From: Baylisascaris procyonis
Taxonomy: Eukaryota; Nematoda; Chromadorea; Rhabditida; Ascarididae
Reading direction: 5' to 3'
Length of the DNA stretch: 64,000 nucleotides
NCBI GenBank assembly: GCA_037389465.1
Contig: JAZARR010000172.1
Span: forward strand, 124,001 to 188,000
The position numbers were made by a program, and so were the translations under genes. Under the pieces are notes generated by a model. That model was not told where the DNA came from, ran no database searches, and saw nothing but the letters and a program-made list of their open reading frames with translations. Positions 24,144 through 37,000 of this stretch are shown here, piece after piece. Each line of letters begins with the position of its first letter. The stretch's first letter is position 1.

Positions 24144-27100
24144 AAGGAAGCGTTTGATGAACTAATTGAGCAGCACATCAAATCAGGATGTGTACATCAT
24201 TGTTATACGGTTGATTCCGTCCTTGAAATTCTCGCTCAAGTCGAGGTGAGTTAGGTCGTTTGTATTTTGAACAGTAGCAACCGGCACCTCCCACCTGCGA
24301 TGGCCTTGCCCCGTGAATCTTGCAGTTTTCCATGCCCTTAACTGGGGGAGGGGGGGGGGAGGAGAGAAGAAGAGGATGCAGGGAGGAGTTGAATGATCCA
24401 TGTGAGAAGTGCTTATCATAACCCCTCCTGTCATCGTAAAGATTAATCGGATGTTGTATTGGAAATGAGACTTGACAGAGATCAGTTAGTGAATATTTGA
24501 ATTTGTACTAACATTTTAGCTTAACCACACTAAACATTTATTCTAGCTCATCATGGATAAGAGAAAAAATTTTCATTTTCCTTTTATAGCACCCATGAAG
24601 ATTTTCTATGGGGTTATCTGAATGAAGGTCGAAACACCTCAAAATATCATCCTAAGAGAACCACTAAGAAAAAAATTTCTTTCCAACATCTCCTTGCATC
24701 TTTCGTACACACAGTAAAATTCATACTGTTTCATGTGCAAAGAAATGTAAAAGAAAATAAGTTGGGAACTATTTGGCTGCCTATTTGCTTCATTCTTTTT
24801 GATAGAAAATTGTTATTTTTGATTATACTAAAATAGATTTATTATATCTTCAGAATGAAAACTCACTTCAATGCAAAAAAAAGCATTCATAACATCATAA
24901 AATGCGTTATTTAGTTCAATTGTCAATCGTATCTTTAAACCAAAAAATCCAGCATTTTTCCATCCTACATTCACATCGATGCAATTCAGAAATTGATGGA
25001 AGATGAACCGACATTACTCAACATAGATGTGCCATTGAAGATTTGCGGTGATATTCACGGTCATTATTATGATTTATTAAGAATATTCGAGGTGAGCCAA
25101 CTATGTTAGCAATATTTCAAGCACTCCACTATACGACTCTCACGTTATAGTGGGGCTCATAACATTGTAGTAAGTAAAACATGAGAGGATATAATGGTTA
25201 TTGTTTTATACACGATGATATAAGCCACTTTGATTACAAGTTACTGTACTATGAGTAGGAATATAAAATAATTGTTTGCTAATTACTGCTAATTACACGT
25301 ATTATTAACTACTGCATGTGATGGGTAGCGTATTCAAGCATTAGTAATTTATAAAAAAAACGCGATAAATCATAAAAGAATTGAGGATGAAAAGCATCTT
25401 CTGATGACCGAATTTCATCGCCGAAACCTATAAAGCTCACAAATGGAGGATGGACAGTTGGGAAATATATACCTCTGCATGCATGACGTCACCATAATGT
25501 ACCTCTTTGAGGATTTTCAAAGGAACATAAAAATTGTCTAATCGGAATGACTAAGCTAAGAGACGATATGAAATTTTTGCTCGATTCTTGCCTATTTTAG
25601 TATAGTAACGCGAAAATGAAAATGAAATATCGCAAATTTAGTGAATTCCGTATATGTTCAGCGCCATTCCAGAGATGTGGATCGCCAACGGGAAATCGTT
25701 ATTTGTTTCTCGGTGATTATGTGGATCGTGGTTCGTACTCAATGGAAGTGATAGTCCTATTATTTCTTTGCAAAATACAATATCCTCTGCAAATTTTCTT
25801 ATTGAGAGGTAATCACGAAATACCATCTATTAATCGGTTAGCTATTTCACTTTTTATTACTGCAGTAGCGAATCAATGATATAGAATAAATAATCAAATA
25901 TACTCTGGAAAAACTCTGAGGAAGCATATCTCTCATTTATTGTGAAAGAACGATGAAGGTGAAGTTTTATTGAACTTCATCCACAAGTAATCTGCTTTTG
26001 TCAGTTATTATTCAACTTGCATTGTTTGGAATATTCTAGCACAATTAAGGAAGCCATCGATACTTTCAGCACGTATGGATTTTACACGGAAATTCGTCGA
26101 CGTTACAAGAATCCCGACGAATGGCCACTGCTGCATCGAAGATTCAACGAGGTTTTCAGGTAATTCGGCATTGGCACTGCAATTAAAAAAATTTTAAATT
26201 ACTATTGAGCACATTGCAGTAGTTGATAAACGGATCGAAGGGAAAAAGAGCGGAAGGGTGCGTCTTCCCATTATATTTTCACGGTTTTGACTCTGCACCT
26301 AATGGTTTGGTGCTTTTTGCTAAAGCAGTCATCATATTTCGGTATAGCTTCCGATCTTTTTGTGCCTCATCGCTTAAAATTCTCTAAAAAATCAACCGAT
26401 TTTGGATGCTTCCAGCATTGCTTCAAATTTGATAAATCCGCTAGTCAAAAGTTCCAAAATTATAGCATAAAAAGTGCTACAGTTGCTAGGAATGTTTTCT
26501 GAAACGTTGGAAGATCTCCTGTTTAAGGTAAATTTTATCAGCCACAAAATTGCGCCTGCAATTTTCTGCATATATCTGCATGTTGAGACAAATGATAAAA
26601 TTTTAAGGTATCGGTTTATGAAATGAATGGCTTGCTCTAAAAGCGTACCATCTATACATTGGTGTTATAGATCAAGAAATAGAGATATTCAATTGCAAGG
26701 AACAATCAAAGGGGCTGGCCATCCGATTAAGTTTTGTTAAAACCGGAAATAAATTTTCACGCCTTTTTCGCTCGTGTTGACTATTTGCTCGTATCAATTG
26801 CTTTGGGGGGTCATTTCAGTGCTGCTTGCATTGATTATTTACATATCAATGTTATAAAAGCGTAATCACATCAATGAACTCACATTGGAAAAACGGACCT
26901 TTCATTTCATCCACAACATTGTGAGCCATACGCAGCCGTCTTCTTTATCAAAAGTCCTGACTTTATGATTTCTAAGTGAATCTGTTGACATTATTCATAA
27001 TCAAAGAGTATTATTTTGATGTTACTTCACAATAATACCGAAAACCAATCCCTCCTTTCAGCAAGATGCCACTCGCCGCTGTGATTGCCGGGCATATTCT

Positions 27101-28677
27101 GTGTGTTCATGGAGGCGTTTCTCCAAGTCTGAGAAACCTTCAACAAATTGCCGATATCAAAAGGTGAGTAAAAACATTCTATCCTTAATGAGATGTCCAT
27201 GGCAAATATGGACAATTCTACTGCCATTGTGTGAATGTGATCATGAAAGTTATTTAACTCTTTTTGAATGTTGTTGTACTTGCATTAATTATTGTAAAAA
27301 AGGCTATTGTAAACGCATCGATTCGATTTCGCTGATTTTTCTCTTCCATTGTAAACACTCATATTCTTAGTGACATTTCGATTAATGTATTATTCTGTAC
27401 TTTCGTTATCATAGCTGCATAAAAATAACTCATACGTTACTATATTCTCTTGTACATTAGTGAGCCGTAATGTAAGGCGTCAATTAGTAGCGAAAGAAAC
27501 TGCGAAAATCCCCCTACAATATCAATGCTCTAGTTGCATTTTTCCATTTGTTTATCGCGTTTTATTTATATCTATATTTACCAATATTGGTAAAGATCTG
27601 TCCTTCAAGGCGTAGAATGTTATTGCTCAGTGACCTCAGATTGTTCTAGGCAAGGCCGCATTATTGCTGCTTATGTTTTGACCTAGGGATAAACTCTAGA
27701 CTTAGGCTACGCAATGTGAAGACATGCACCGCCAAGCCTCAGCATTGCATTCAAGATAGACCCATAAAGTGAATATTTATTGTAGGCCAATAACGGAGCC
27801 ATCTGGGCTAGTGCAAGATCTGTTGTGGTCAGATCCAGATGCATCAGTAAATGGATTCGTCAAGAACAGAAGTCGACAAATTTCGTATTTCTTTGGAGAG
27901 GGTCAACTCATTAATAAACTCAACGAATTGAATATTGATTGCTTGATTCGTGGACATCAAGTGCGATTTGCCTTAAACATTTGTCTATACAATAACGTGA
28001 AATCATCATACGCCAGAGTGACAATTTCTTTAGGCTACGAAACGAAAGTTGCATAATTATCACAAATGAGTGGATTTGCCTTCTACTAGTAAAATGGATA
28101 TGGCGCTTGCAGTTTGCATTGCATTAGTGGACAATTAGTGGACAAGTGGACAATTACGTAGCTAATTAGTGGACAATACAGTAGAGATCTCATATCATAT
28201 AGGTGGTTTGGAAGTTGTAGTTTCTGGATGAAAGGGAAAAAGGCGCAGATAGTTGAAATTCTTTTCGCGGAACCAGTAGGAAAACTGAAAAACGTCGGTG
28301 AGAATTATTGAATAGAAAAATAAAAAGACGGTTATTCTTTAAGGAGAAGTATATAACCGTTTCAAACGATTCCCCCCTCTCCCCGCCCAATAAATGGGCG
28401 ATGACGAAGTTTGAGTTTAATAGGGCTTTATCTTCATACAGAATTTCGGTTCATTACTCGAGACAATATTTGTGGCAAGACGTAAGAGTGGACAAATACA
28501 TACGCATTACAGGTTGTGAATGGATTTGCCTTTTTTGCCGATCGCCGAATGATTACAATTTTTTCCGCAACTTCCTGTCATCGTATGTATAACAATTCGG
28601 CTGCTATTATACAGGTGATTGCATTCAGAAATATTTGTGGGAAACAATTTCTCAAAAAATTCGACAAAAAGTCATAA
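24144..28677 (+). CDS. divergent PP1-family serine/threonine protein phosphatase
   Basis: Seven exons with matching phases: 24144-24245, 24990-25091, 25673-25836, 26070-26159, 27062-27163, 27786-27960, 28513-28677 (TAA); 299 residues, plus a start exon not found upstream. The enzyme hydrolyses phosphoserine/threonine with two metal ions. All metal and phosphate motifs of the PPP family are present: GDIHG (54-58), GDYVDRG (82-88), GNHE (114-117), HGGVSP, LLWSDPD and IRGHQ. Order and length match PP1. Divergence from canonical PP1 is high: GDIHGH for [15 protein letters not shown] for NHECASINR, RGHQ for RAHQ, and the conserved APNYCGEFDNAGA loop reads [14 protein letters not shown]. Nematodes carry many fast-evolving PP1-like genes, often male-germline expressed, and this probably belongs there (inference). 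The last exon could alternatively splice at an internal GTGATT. Confidence 0.92.
24344..24377. repeat. polypurine tract
   Basis: An almost pure G/A run with a long G stretch inside the first phosphatase intron. Confidence 0.7.
28123..28178. repeat. short imperfect tandem repeat
   Basis: The block ATTAGTGGACA recurs three to four times with small gaps, within the last phosphatase intron. Confidence 0.7.
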
Positions 28678-30138
28678 AAAATCATTAACCTATCGTCAGC
28701 TCTTGTTTATTTCATCCACACACCTAATATAACTTAAAAAACTAACTTTTTTATGAGTGGACGTTATAAAACTTCAAAATAATTAAATTCAAAGTTTCCT
28801 TCATTAATTGAAATATAAAATGAATAAGTCGTTCGGCATTTCAACAGTTTCATTAATTGACGAAATAAATCCCGTGAAATTCTTTTAACTTTATTTATTT
28901 TTTCGGTCAATCACTTATTATAACAAAACAGATGTATTATTTCATACCACATCAATGACCATAAAACACTGTCTCACGCTTTCGTTATAACGTAAGCAGT
29001 GAAATCTCGTTTTCCGGAGGCAGTAAAAGATGTGACCTTTCGGCAGCAAAATATGTATACATTCCAACGTCCTTGAAGCTTATAGAAGGCTTAGACTGGT
29101 GAATCTTTAAAAGGCTACAGTCTTGGAGGATATGTCGTCTTAAGAAAATGGACCGGCCCAGCGCTTCGACGGTTCCAATTTCCTTCCACCGATTGGTTCG
29201 GCGCTTCGACGGTTCCAATTTCCGTCCACCGATTGGTTCGATGATGAATGCTGGACAGTATAAACTTATGTCAGCAAAATTGATTTGAGGCTAAGCCTGA
29301 GCCTATGCGAAAGTTAATCGTGGAAAATTGGGCTGTCGAGTTGTTTTGGCCGGTAGCATTTAGGAGGCTGTCGGGGTACTGTATGCTCGTCATCATTTGA
29401 GTGATTGATCAAGATTCTTTATAGCTTGAAGCAAAATATGAGTGAAGTACCAACTCTTGATGACTTTTTCCCTGATTAGACGATGTTTTAGGTTTCTTCC
29501 GCCCTTGAGATCAGTTTCGTCACTTTTGACGTATGGGATATTTCGAAATATGAAACCGAAATGGTCGGCACACTGTGAATTTCGAGCACAGGAGCTACGA
29601 ACGGTACTGCATCATTTTCGCAATTAGACGTATGTGACATTCGTTTGGCGATGTAATAAGAATTCACCGAATATTCCTCCATTTTTATGCTTATTTGATC
29701 GTCATGTGCTCCATGTAACTTAACATTTTTTTGCGATTTGTAATGTTCCGTCGTTCATTCAGCGTGAGCTTGTTGAATTCGTTTTCCTGTAAGATTGTGC
29801 TACAACAAGGTTGTTTGTCATTCACTGGAATTTATTTGTAGTGTGGTGTATCGGTTTTATAAATTAATAATTTGCTGCTCTGCCTACACCATCTTGCCAC
29901 TTTATTTTGAGCAAGTCTGAGTAAATATCCAATGCCAAAACGCCAAAGCTTGAAAGCGACAGTGAAAGTGTCTGATGGCAAAGATGATCCAAAGTTATTT
30001 GCCGTTTGCGCCTACATGTGTTAGTTAGGGAGCGAGTGTAAATTCAGCCCCTTACTTTGATTCATTTCATTGTCGTTTTTTTCACTGGCCATCAACTATG
30101 TCATATACTTAAAGTGCTATAGTCAAATCAAACTTATA
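28678..30138. other. No recognisable gene; convergent intergenic region
   Basis: Lies between the 3' ends of the plus-strand phosphatase and the minus-strand unidentified gene. An AATAAA at 28864 could end the phosphatase transcript. A minus-strand open frame at 28985-29218 overlaps the 40-bp tandem repeat and has no recognised similarity. Confidence 0.4.
29161..29240. repeat. 40-bp perfect-length tandem duplication
   Basis: Copies at 29161-29200 and 29201-29240 differ at one base (T or G at position 24 of the unit), so the duplication is recent. Confidence 0.95.
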
Positions 30139-33100
30139 TCATAACCCACGAAATATACACTTCAAAACAGAAGGAGTTCGGGATGTGGCGTTTGAAACAT
30201 CTGAAAACAATGCTAATTGGCAATGGACGTTGATGTAATGGCGCGAGTTGACAGAGAAAGAGGGAGCGAGCGATTGAGCATCAAGTTCGATTTGAACTGT
30301 TAAAGCGTTCGTATTTTCCAACACAGCTTTATTGCTCGTCTCCTGTAGGGCATATTCTAATGCACTTTTGAATTTGGCACACTACATGAAACAAAGATCT
30401 CTTTAAAATCTCAACCACTGTTGATGTTCAGTGTCTCCCGCAATTTCAGCGCTATCTCAAATTCAGTCTATCAGGGATCAGGGATTCTTCGGAATTCAGC
30501 GCATTGAATGGGTGCATTAGTGTTCCCGAAAAATATTTCTTCTTGGGGCCTTCAAATGAATTTTCTTTTGGAACCCCAACTCTAAATCCAACTCAAAGAA
30601 ATTGAAGAAAATATATCTCGAAGTTACCGACCAGCATCGAAAATTTACTAAAATCGGACCATTTTGTTTAGAGAGTCAAATTCAAATGCAACGGTCGAAC
30701 GCACTTGACAGGACAGAGAACCAAAGTGGACGCTCTCAGTCAAATGTGGTGCTTAGTAGGAAGATCTTTCATAAAAATACTACGAATGTTTCACTTTGAA
30801 GTCTCGCCTATTGAGATTATAGTTGTGCTGCTTCCGACATAGAATCCTTTGTGCCGTTCGTTGTTGTGCATACGAATCAGACGAAAGCATTCAAAAACTT
30901 TGTACTATTCACCGTTGGAGTTCTTGAGTGAACGATTGGACCCTTGTTGAGAGTAGTGATGGGATGGAGGGAATGGAAAGATGGACGTAAGAGATCGTTA
31001 ATGTTGACTGTATAGAAATCACCGTCTAATGGAACTCGAACCACCTGCTGGAGATCGACGAAAAACACCAATCTCGAGGCACCTGTATTCGGAACTATTC
31101 AGCGTACTCCTTTTGTCACCTAGGCCAGTGGCCATTATGTCAAGAAGTAATTAACCACCTAGATTAAAAGCAAAATTTGGGCAATAAAATCAAGCAAAAC
31201 AAGAATCATTGGGCAAGAGTCACTCTGTTCAGGCTGCTCCAACAATGCACCAAGTACCATCACTCGAGCTCTCAAAGTTCACAAAAAACTCCCGCTAAGA
31301 AATTGACCTCTTTTAACGAAGGTTTCATGGCTGTCGCCAAAACTTCGCAGCTTTCCCATGAAAACTCTTGACGGGCCACAAGACTTCGTGGAAGTGCCTG
31401 CTTCTTCAGAATACCTCAGCTAGTAGCACGGCTGCCCATCTCTGGCATTCCGAATAATGCCCTTTTCACGTATGTCGTCCCGGTCCATTGCCTCTATTTC
31501 TACACTTGACATCCTCGCATGCTCACTCCGGAAAATCATCCGCACCAAGTCCAAGTGTGTGCGTCACAGTACAGCCTGAAGGGCAACGTTTGGGAATGGG
31601 AAAACTGCAAAAAAATCGGTGCCAGCCGGCTGCCACGACACCTGTTTCTCCCGGTTTACTTTCTCTATGAATCAAAATACAGAGAGCTCACTATTTATAA
31701 GCAAAAATAGAGGCAAGTTTTCTATGTACATGCAACCACTTAATTCCTCCCATCACTTGCCGTCGTTATGTACAGGTCCGGTCCTACGACTTAGAGTGGG
31801 TCTGATGGAATACGACAAACCAACCTTCGAAATTTTCCAAGTGCGATGAACCAACTTACAATACCTAACGATAAAAATGCTGTGATGTCCCCATCACTAT
31901 TCACAAAATCTTTCAGCGCTAGAGGCAAATACTTTAAACAACTCATTGCAACAACGTCGCGCACATCAAGTGACACGAATAAAATTTTATCAGCGCGGAA
32001 AAAGATGAGAAATTGACAACAAAACTATATGGATGGTACGATGCCATATACACAACAACATAAAAACTTAGTAAAACCGACAATGATGACCGATCACATA
32101 GAGCAATGTGAAGAGTGCTCACGTTGGCCAAATATTTAGCAATAACAATTTACAGAAGCAAACAGCGCAGAAGATGTCGAAAATATGAAGAACTATGCAT
32201 ATACACAAAATTTAGAAGACAGTGCCGTCTGTGGATCTCATACAGGAACAAAGTGCATCCTTGGTCCGACCCCCCTCTCTTCTGCTTCCCTTCGTTGCTT
32301 CAGCGAATAGCATTATCAAACTATTGTACTACAAGCAACCGGGAACAGAAATGACACCAAGACCCCAGGAAGTATGATAAGGAGGGGGAAGGAAAGGTTT
32401 AACAAGTGACAGGGCGAGGCGACCATAAAATGATAAAATAATAGCCGAAGAATTTCGTCCCAAATAACATCAGTCTCCCAACAACATTCTTCGTCGAGGA
32501 AAAAATACACTTCGATCGCTCGCTGCTCATTGTTTCCACGGTCTTCCCTTTTCTACACAAATCTTCCACTGGACGTTCATTTTAGCAAGGGTAACACACT
32601 AACAAATATAAAATGAAATAAAGAAGCATGAGGCCAAACTGCTCCATGACAAAGACCACAAGACATCTTGACAAAGACAGCTGCCATCTTATCGAAGCGT
32701 TTGAATGAACAATGCCCGTATAGCACAACCATAAATAACGATCAACACCCAAATCCTAACAGCAAATGGGCACATCCACGCACGCCGTGTGCCATGCGGA
32801 GGTAATTTTCGCTGGGTGAAGGATGACAGCACACATCCACCGGGGAAGATTAACTCGGAGATGGGAGCTCCGAAAGGAAATTACAGATGGAAAGCCAGGC
32901 AATTAGTTCAAGTCGGGAAAGAGGATGTTCGCAGTTAACTACTTCAAACTACCTGTCATAGGATACAAGCAACTACATCGAACAGATGACCCCAGCGTGA
33001 ACAGAGTTCGACATATAAATAAACGAAAAATATCACTGACTAACGAAGTTTGACCTGCCAATGCGTAGAAAACGTTCAACTTCAAATAATACCTTCCCCA

Positions 33101-33751
33101 CCTCCTCTTTACCCTCCTATCGCTCATCATCACACGCTCGTCTATTCTTCAAACTCTCTTTCAGCGAAAACTCTTCATCGAGATTCTACCACTGACTATG
33201 GAAAACTGCATACCTCTATAAAGCTCGTCCAGATACAAATAAAACAACGAGCAATTCCAATAAACCTAACAAACAATGGGTACAAATATTCTTACAATCG
33301 AAGAAAGCCGTATAAGAGAAAAAAGAAATGAGTCACAAAATAAATGTGTGAGCTAGCATCTCCGATATGCGAGACGTGAGTCTACGACCATAAATAATTC
33401 TGCGGCAAGAGCGATAACAAGCCATAAAATAAGCCGCTCACTTCAACTATCAGATCAACTTCGTTATATCATTTCAAACACATTTGTAAGATAAACACAA
33501 TCACCAGCCACGTTGCATGAGATCACGCAGATGCAACAACTAAACGACCGGACGACCGGATTTACACATTTTCGGCTGTGCCAAACATTACCGCGCCGTT
33601 TCTCTTCCAAATGATTAACTACTGACTCTCTACGCTAGACTAAATTACCCTCTCATATATCATACGTAAAAGCTTCCATATAAGGGCAGGCATCCCGAAG
33701 GACATCGCTCAAGATAGACAAGGTAATTTGCGCTTCCCATACATTGACCAT
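30139..33751 (-). CDS. unidentified protein gene downstream of cyclin L
   Basis: Two terminal exons are well supported: 31082-30913 (acceptor AATACAG, donor GTGAAT, phase 1 to 0) and 30342-30139 (acceptor CCCTACAG, phase 0, TGA). Together they give 123 residues including VRVPLDGDFYTVNINDLL and VNSRHYINVHCQLALFSD, which look like a folded beta-rich domain. Upstream candidate exons that fit in phase are near 31270-31220 (VMVLGALLEQPEQ) and 31400-31317 (LPRSLVARQEFSWESCE), separated by a 47-base intron. Further candidates lie at 32024-31860, from 32552 downward, and 33751-33666, the last beginning with an ATG 20 bases after an acceptor. The gene follows cyclin L on the same strand, so it could be the second gene of an operon. 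I do not recognise the family; the upstream exon chain is incomplete. Confidence 0.5.
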
Positions 33752-34041
33752 AAATTCGCGACACGCACAGCCTAAAATGACGGACAGAATGCACAACGGC
33801 ACAATAAAAGAAATCATCTCCACATGGAGCAAGTAATATATGAATTGGGATTAATGGTACCCGCATTTCGAACTCATTTTTATTTTCTGCTCCTTATCCT
33901 CCCTTCCTTCAATTTTGGCGTAAAATCTCTCCTAGCTTTCCGACCATATATGTAAAACGTTTCAACAAATGTAATGCGGATGAACGCATTTGCAAGCACT
34001 TGTGGAGAATGAGGTACGTACAGATCATTAATAAACGACGA

Positions 34042-37000
34042 CTATCGTTTGTATTTGGCGAGAGGCTCTGGACTTTCACTCTCTTGTCTCCTTTTACCCA
34101 AAGCCATATAAACGTCTTTCTCGCGTTCTCGTTGATTTGTGATACGGTCCTTAAAATCATTTCATGAAACCGATCAAAGCACACTACTGTCTGCTCTTGT
34201 TGGAAAGTGGAAAAGGGGGAAAAGGCAGCGACTACAGTGGTTAACATGGGTCGTTGCTGAGGCTGGTGAAAGAGAGTGGCGTAAGTCTCTGGATATGGTT
34301 TTCGGAATTAAACCCACCTGAAGAATACGGGGTTCGTAAGGATGGGCAAAGACTCGAAACTTGGGCTTTTTAAATTACTCCACGAAGATAAACCGTGCAA
34401 GCCGCGCAATATCTATGAGCACATCTTCTTAAGGCAGTTCCATTACAGACGCTAGTTCTGGGCTCCTATTTCTGAACGGCAGTCGTCGACCTTCAATTGC
34501 AGGAAGCACAAGGTCGCAAGTGTCGACTCACTTCTCAAGCACGCATATGAGCAATTTCATATGCCGCATGCGTGCATAAACGTTACGATAAAGCATGCCA
34601 ACGAGTGACTTCAAATATTCCAGTGGTTAAAATTCACTGACATATCGCCAACAGGAAACATGGATACCAAAAAATGGAATTAGATTTCTGCACGCAGATA
34701 TGACCCAGAGTGCTACCATCATGAAAGTGCATGAAATAAACGTCTCGATGAATCAAATTCCCTCTCTCTTCATCTATTTTGGAAATTGTAACCAACCTTT
34801 CAGTGCGAAGATGAGGCAATAAAAATGAGGAGGTAAAAAACCGGCATATACTCCATCAAGGAATAAAAGCATTACGTATATTTCGGAAAAGAAATCTTTA
34901 CCAACCCTCCCCCCTCCTCAAACAAATGCCAGCCTAATTTTCAACCTGGAACAGAAGAGATTGTAATCATAAAAGTGAACTACATTAGATATCTTCTATA
35001 GCCCTAAATGCACATTTATCGAATTCCTCCGAGGAGGACGTTCGTCTAAACCTGCATTCACTACTACATGAATGGGACGAGAAGCCATCGCAACATCAAC
35101 CTCCCTTCAAATGTGCAGACAATAAAAACCTTTAAAAGCTTATAAATAATTTACCTTTTCAGTAACTTTGCGCCTCTCTTCCCGGCTGCGGCTACGACGA
35201 CGATCCTTTTGAGCGCGTCGTTCATCCCTCGCACGTCTCTTCTCCTCTTTCGGCCGCCGTGACCTATGACGTCGGTGTTTCTGATGTGTTCCTCCCCGAT
35301 CGCGACCCAAAGAACTTCCTCGACGGCGGCGATCAAAAGACGGCGACGAACGGAACCTCAAAATCGAATAATTTCCATGATTTTTTGGCCGCATATAAAC
35401 TTCATTTCACTATAACTCAATCCTTCTCATCTTACCATATAAAAAACCCATAATAAAAAACTCATGAGAAGTATTCACGAATCTTCAAGGTTCAGCCGTC
35501 ATTTGGCTTATTTCTTTTTCGAGGCAGTAGGAATTACAAATGAAAATTTAACAACGGTTCAGACAAATGTCTGCAATCCCGAAAAACTTCGAAATAAAAC
35601 CACACACTTTCTTGGTTCCACCGGAGATCTCGAGCGTGACCTGGAAGATGAAGAGGCCGATCGACGGCCATTCTCACGTACGCGTTCTCGGTCGCGATCA
35701 CCCACTTCCCGTATAGGTCCTGCAAACAACTTCCCCTCAAACATAACTCTGAAAGACTTTTCAATCGATCTTTCAACAAAACCGTTCAAAACGATGAATT
35801 CCAGGTTGAGAGAGTAACTTTCTAATACTTGACTTTCATCGACTAGGAGTTAAAATCCAAGTCCAGAACAACGTTACTTCCCACAAAAGAAAAGCGCCCC
35901 AGACGAATTGGAAAGCAGTGGGAAGCAAGGAAATCAGAAAGTAACCACGTGCCATTGAATGAGTTAATTAATACTCAAATGAGTTAATGCTCACCCTCCT
36001 TACTTTTCGGTTTGTTGCCATTCTCTTTTCTCTGCATCTCCAGTACCTTCCTTGCCACCTCACGTTTCTTTTTCTCGAGAGCAGCCTTCGCTCGTTCCAT
36101 CTCTCGGTCGGCCTGTGCCTGACTCTCGGCAGCACGAATCTTAGCGAACACTGAGTCCGGCCCGAAGCGTATTTTATTAAGAGTTTCATTCAACCGCAAC
36201 CAATTTGGTGCCTGCAATCTATGTGTTCTCTAATGTAGAATTATTATCACAACGACACTGCTTTGTCCCATTTGAGCGAGCCAAATACCCTCGGGTAAGT
36301 GCGCCTCACCAGTGTATACATTTACGTCGGACATCGTCCCCCTCTGCTCATAACCCATCATCACTCAGCCATGGGATTCTGCTGTTAAAAGGAGCAAAAT
36401 ATTTTCGAATATAATAGGCGAACATAAAAACACTCTTGAACGCAAATGCACGGTAGGATTTTTCTTTGTGGTTCATTTTCAAAGGTCCCAAATAAAGGAT
36501 AGAGATTTCTTTCACCACAGTAACGACCAGAAGGCGAAATCCTGCCACATAGATATTTTCATGAAGCTGTGACCCCAGTAGCAATTCTCTAGGCTTATGA
36601 CAGGAAAACAAATCCTACAAGGCTGCGACCGTGTGGGACGTTGTAGCGTAGCAACAGGGGAAAGGAACGACTCGTTTACTACGAGTTACGATGTCATTCA
36701 ACCCGAAGTAGTGAAAACCAACAACTGATTAGCAAGCAAGACCGCAGGCTATTTACAGCTTCGGCTAAGGCCCCGAAGGTCATGACCAACACGGGGGAAA
36801 TACCACATCAAGATCAAACAAGTGTGGAAATATAACCTGTTAAACAAATGCAGATCACCACCATCACTGCAATCATAAAACTCATTTGTTCACAATAGAT
36901 TAACTCGTTAACAAGGGCAAATATAAATAGAGTGGAATGAAAACGATGGACAACAAGGAAAGCAAAGGAACACTTAAAAAGACGTACGCGAGCCCTGGTG

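Noticed and set aside
35140..35817. Several overlapping Arg/Ser-rich or plus-strand frames
   Set aside because: Other-frame shadows of the cyclin L RS-domain exons.
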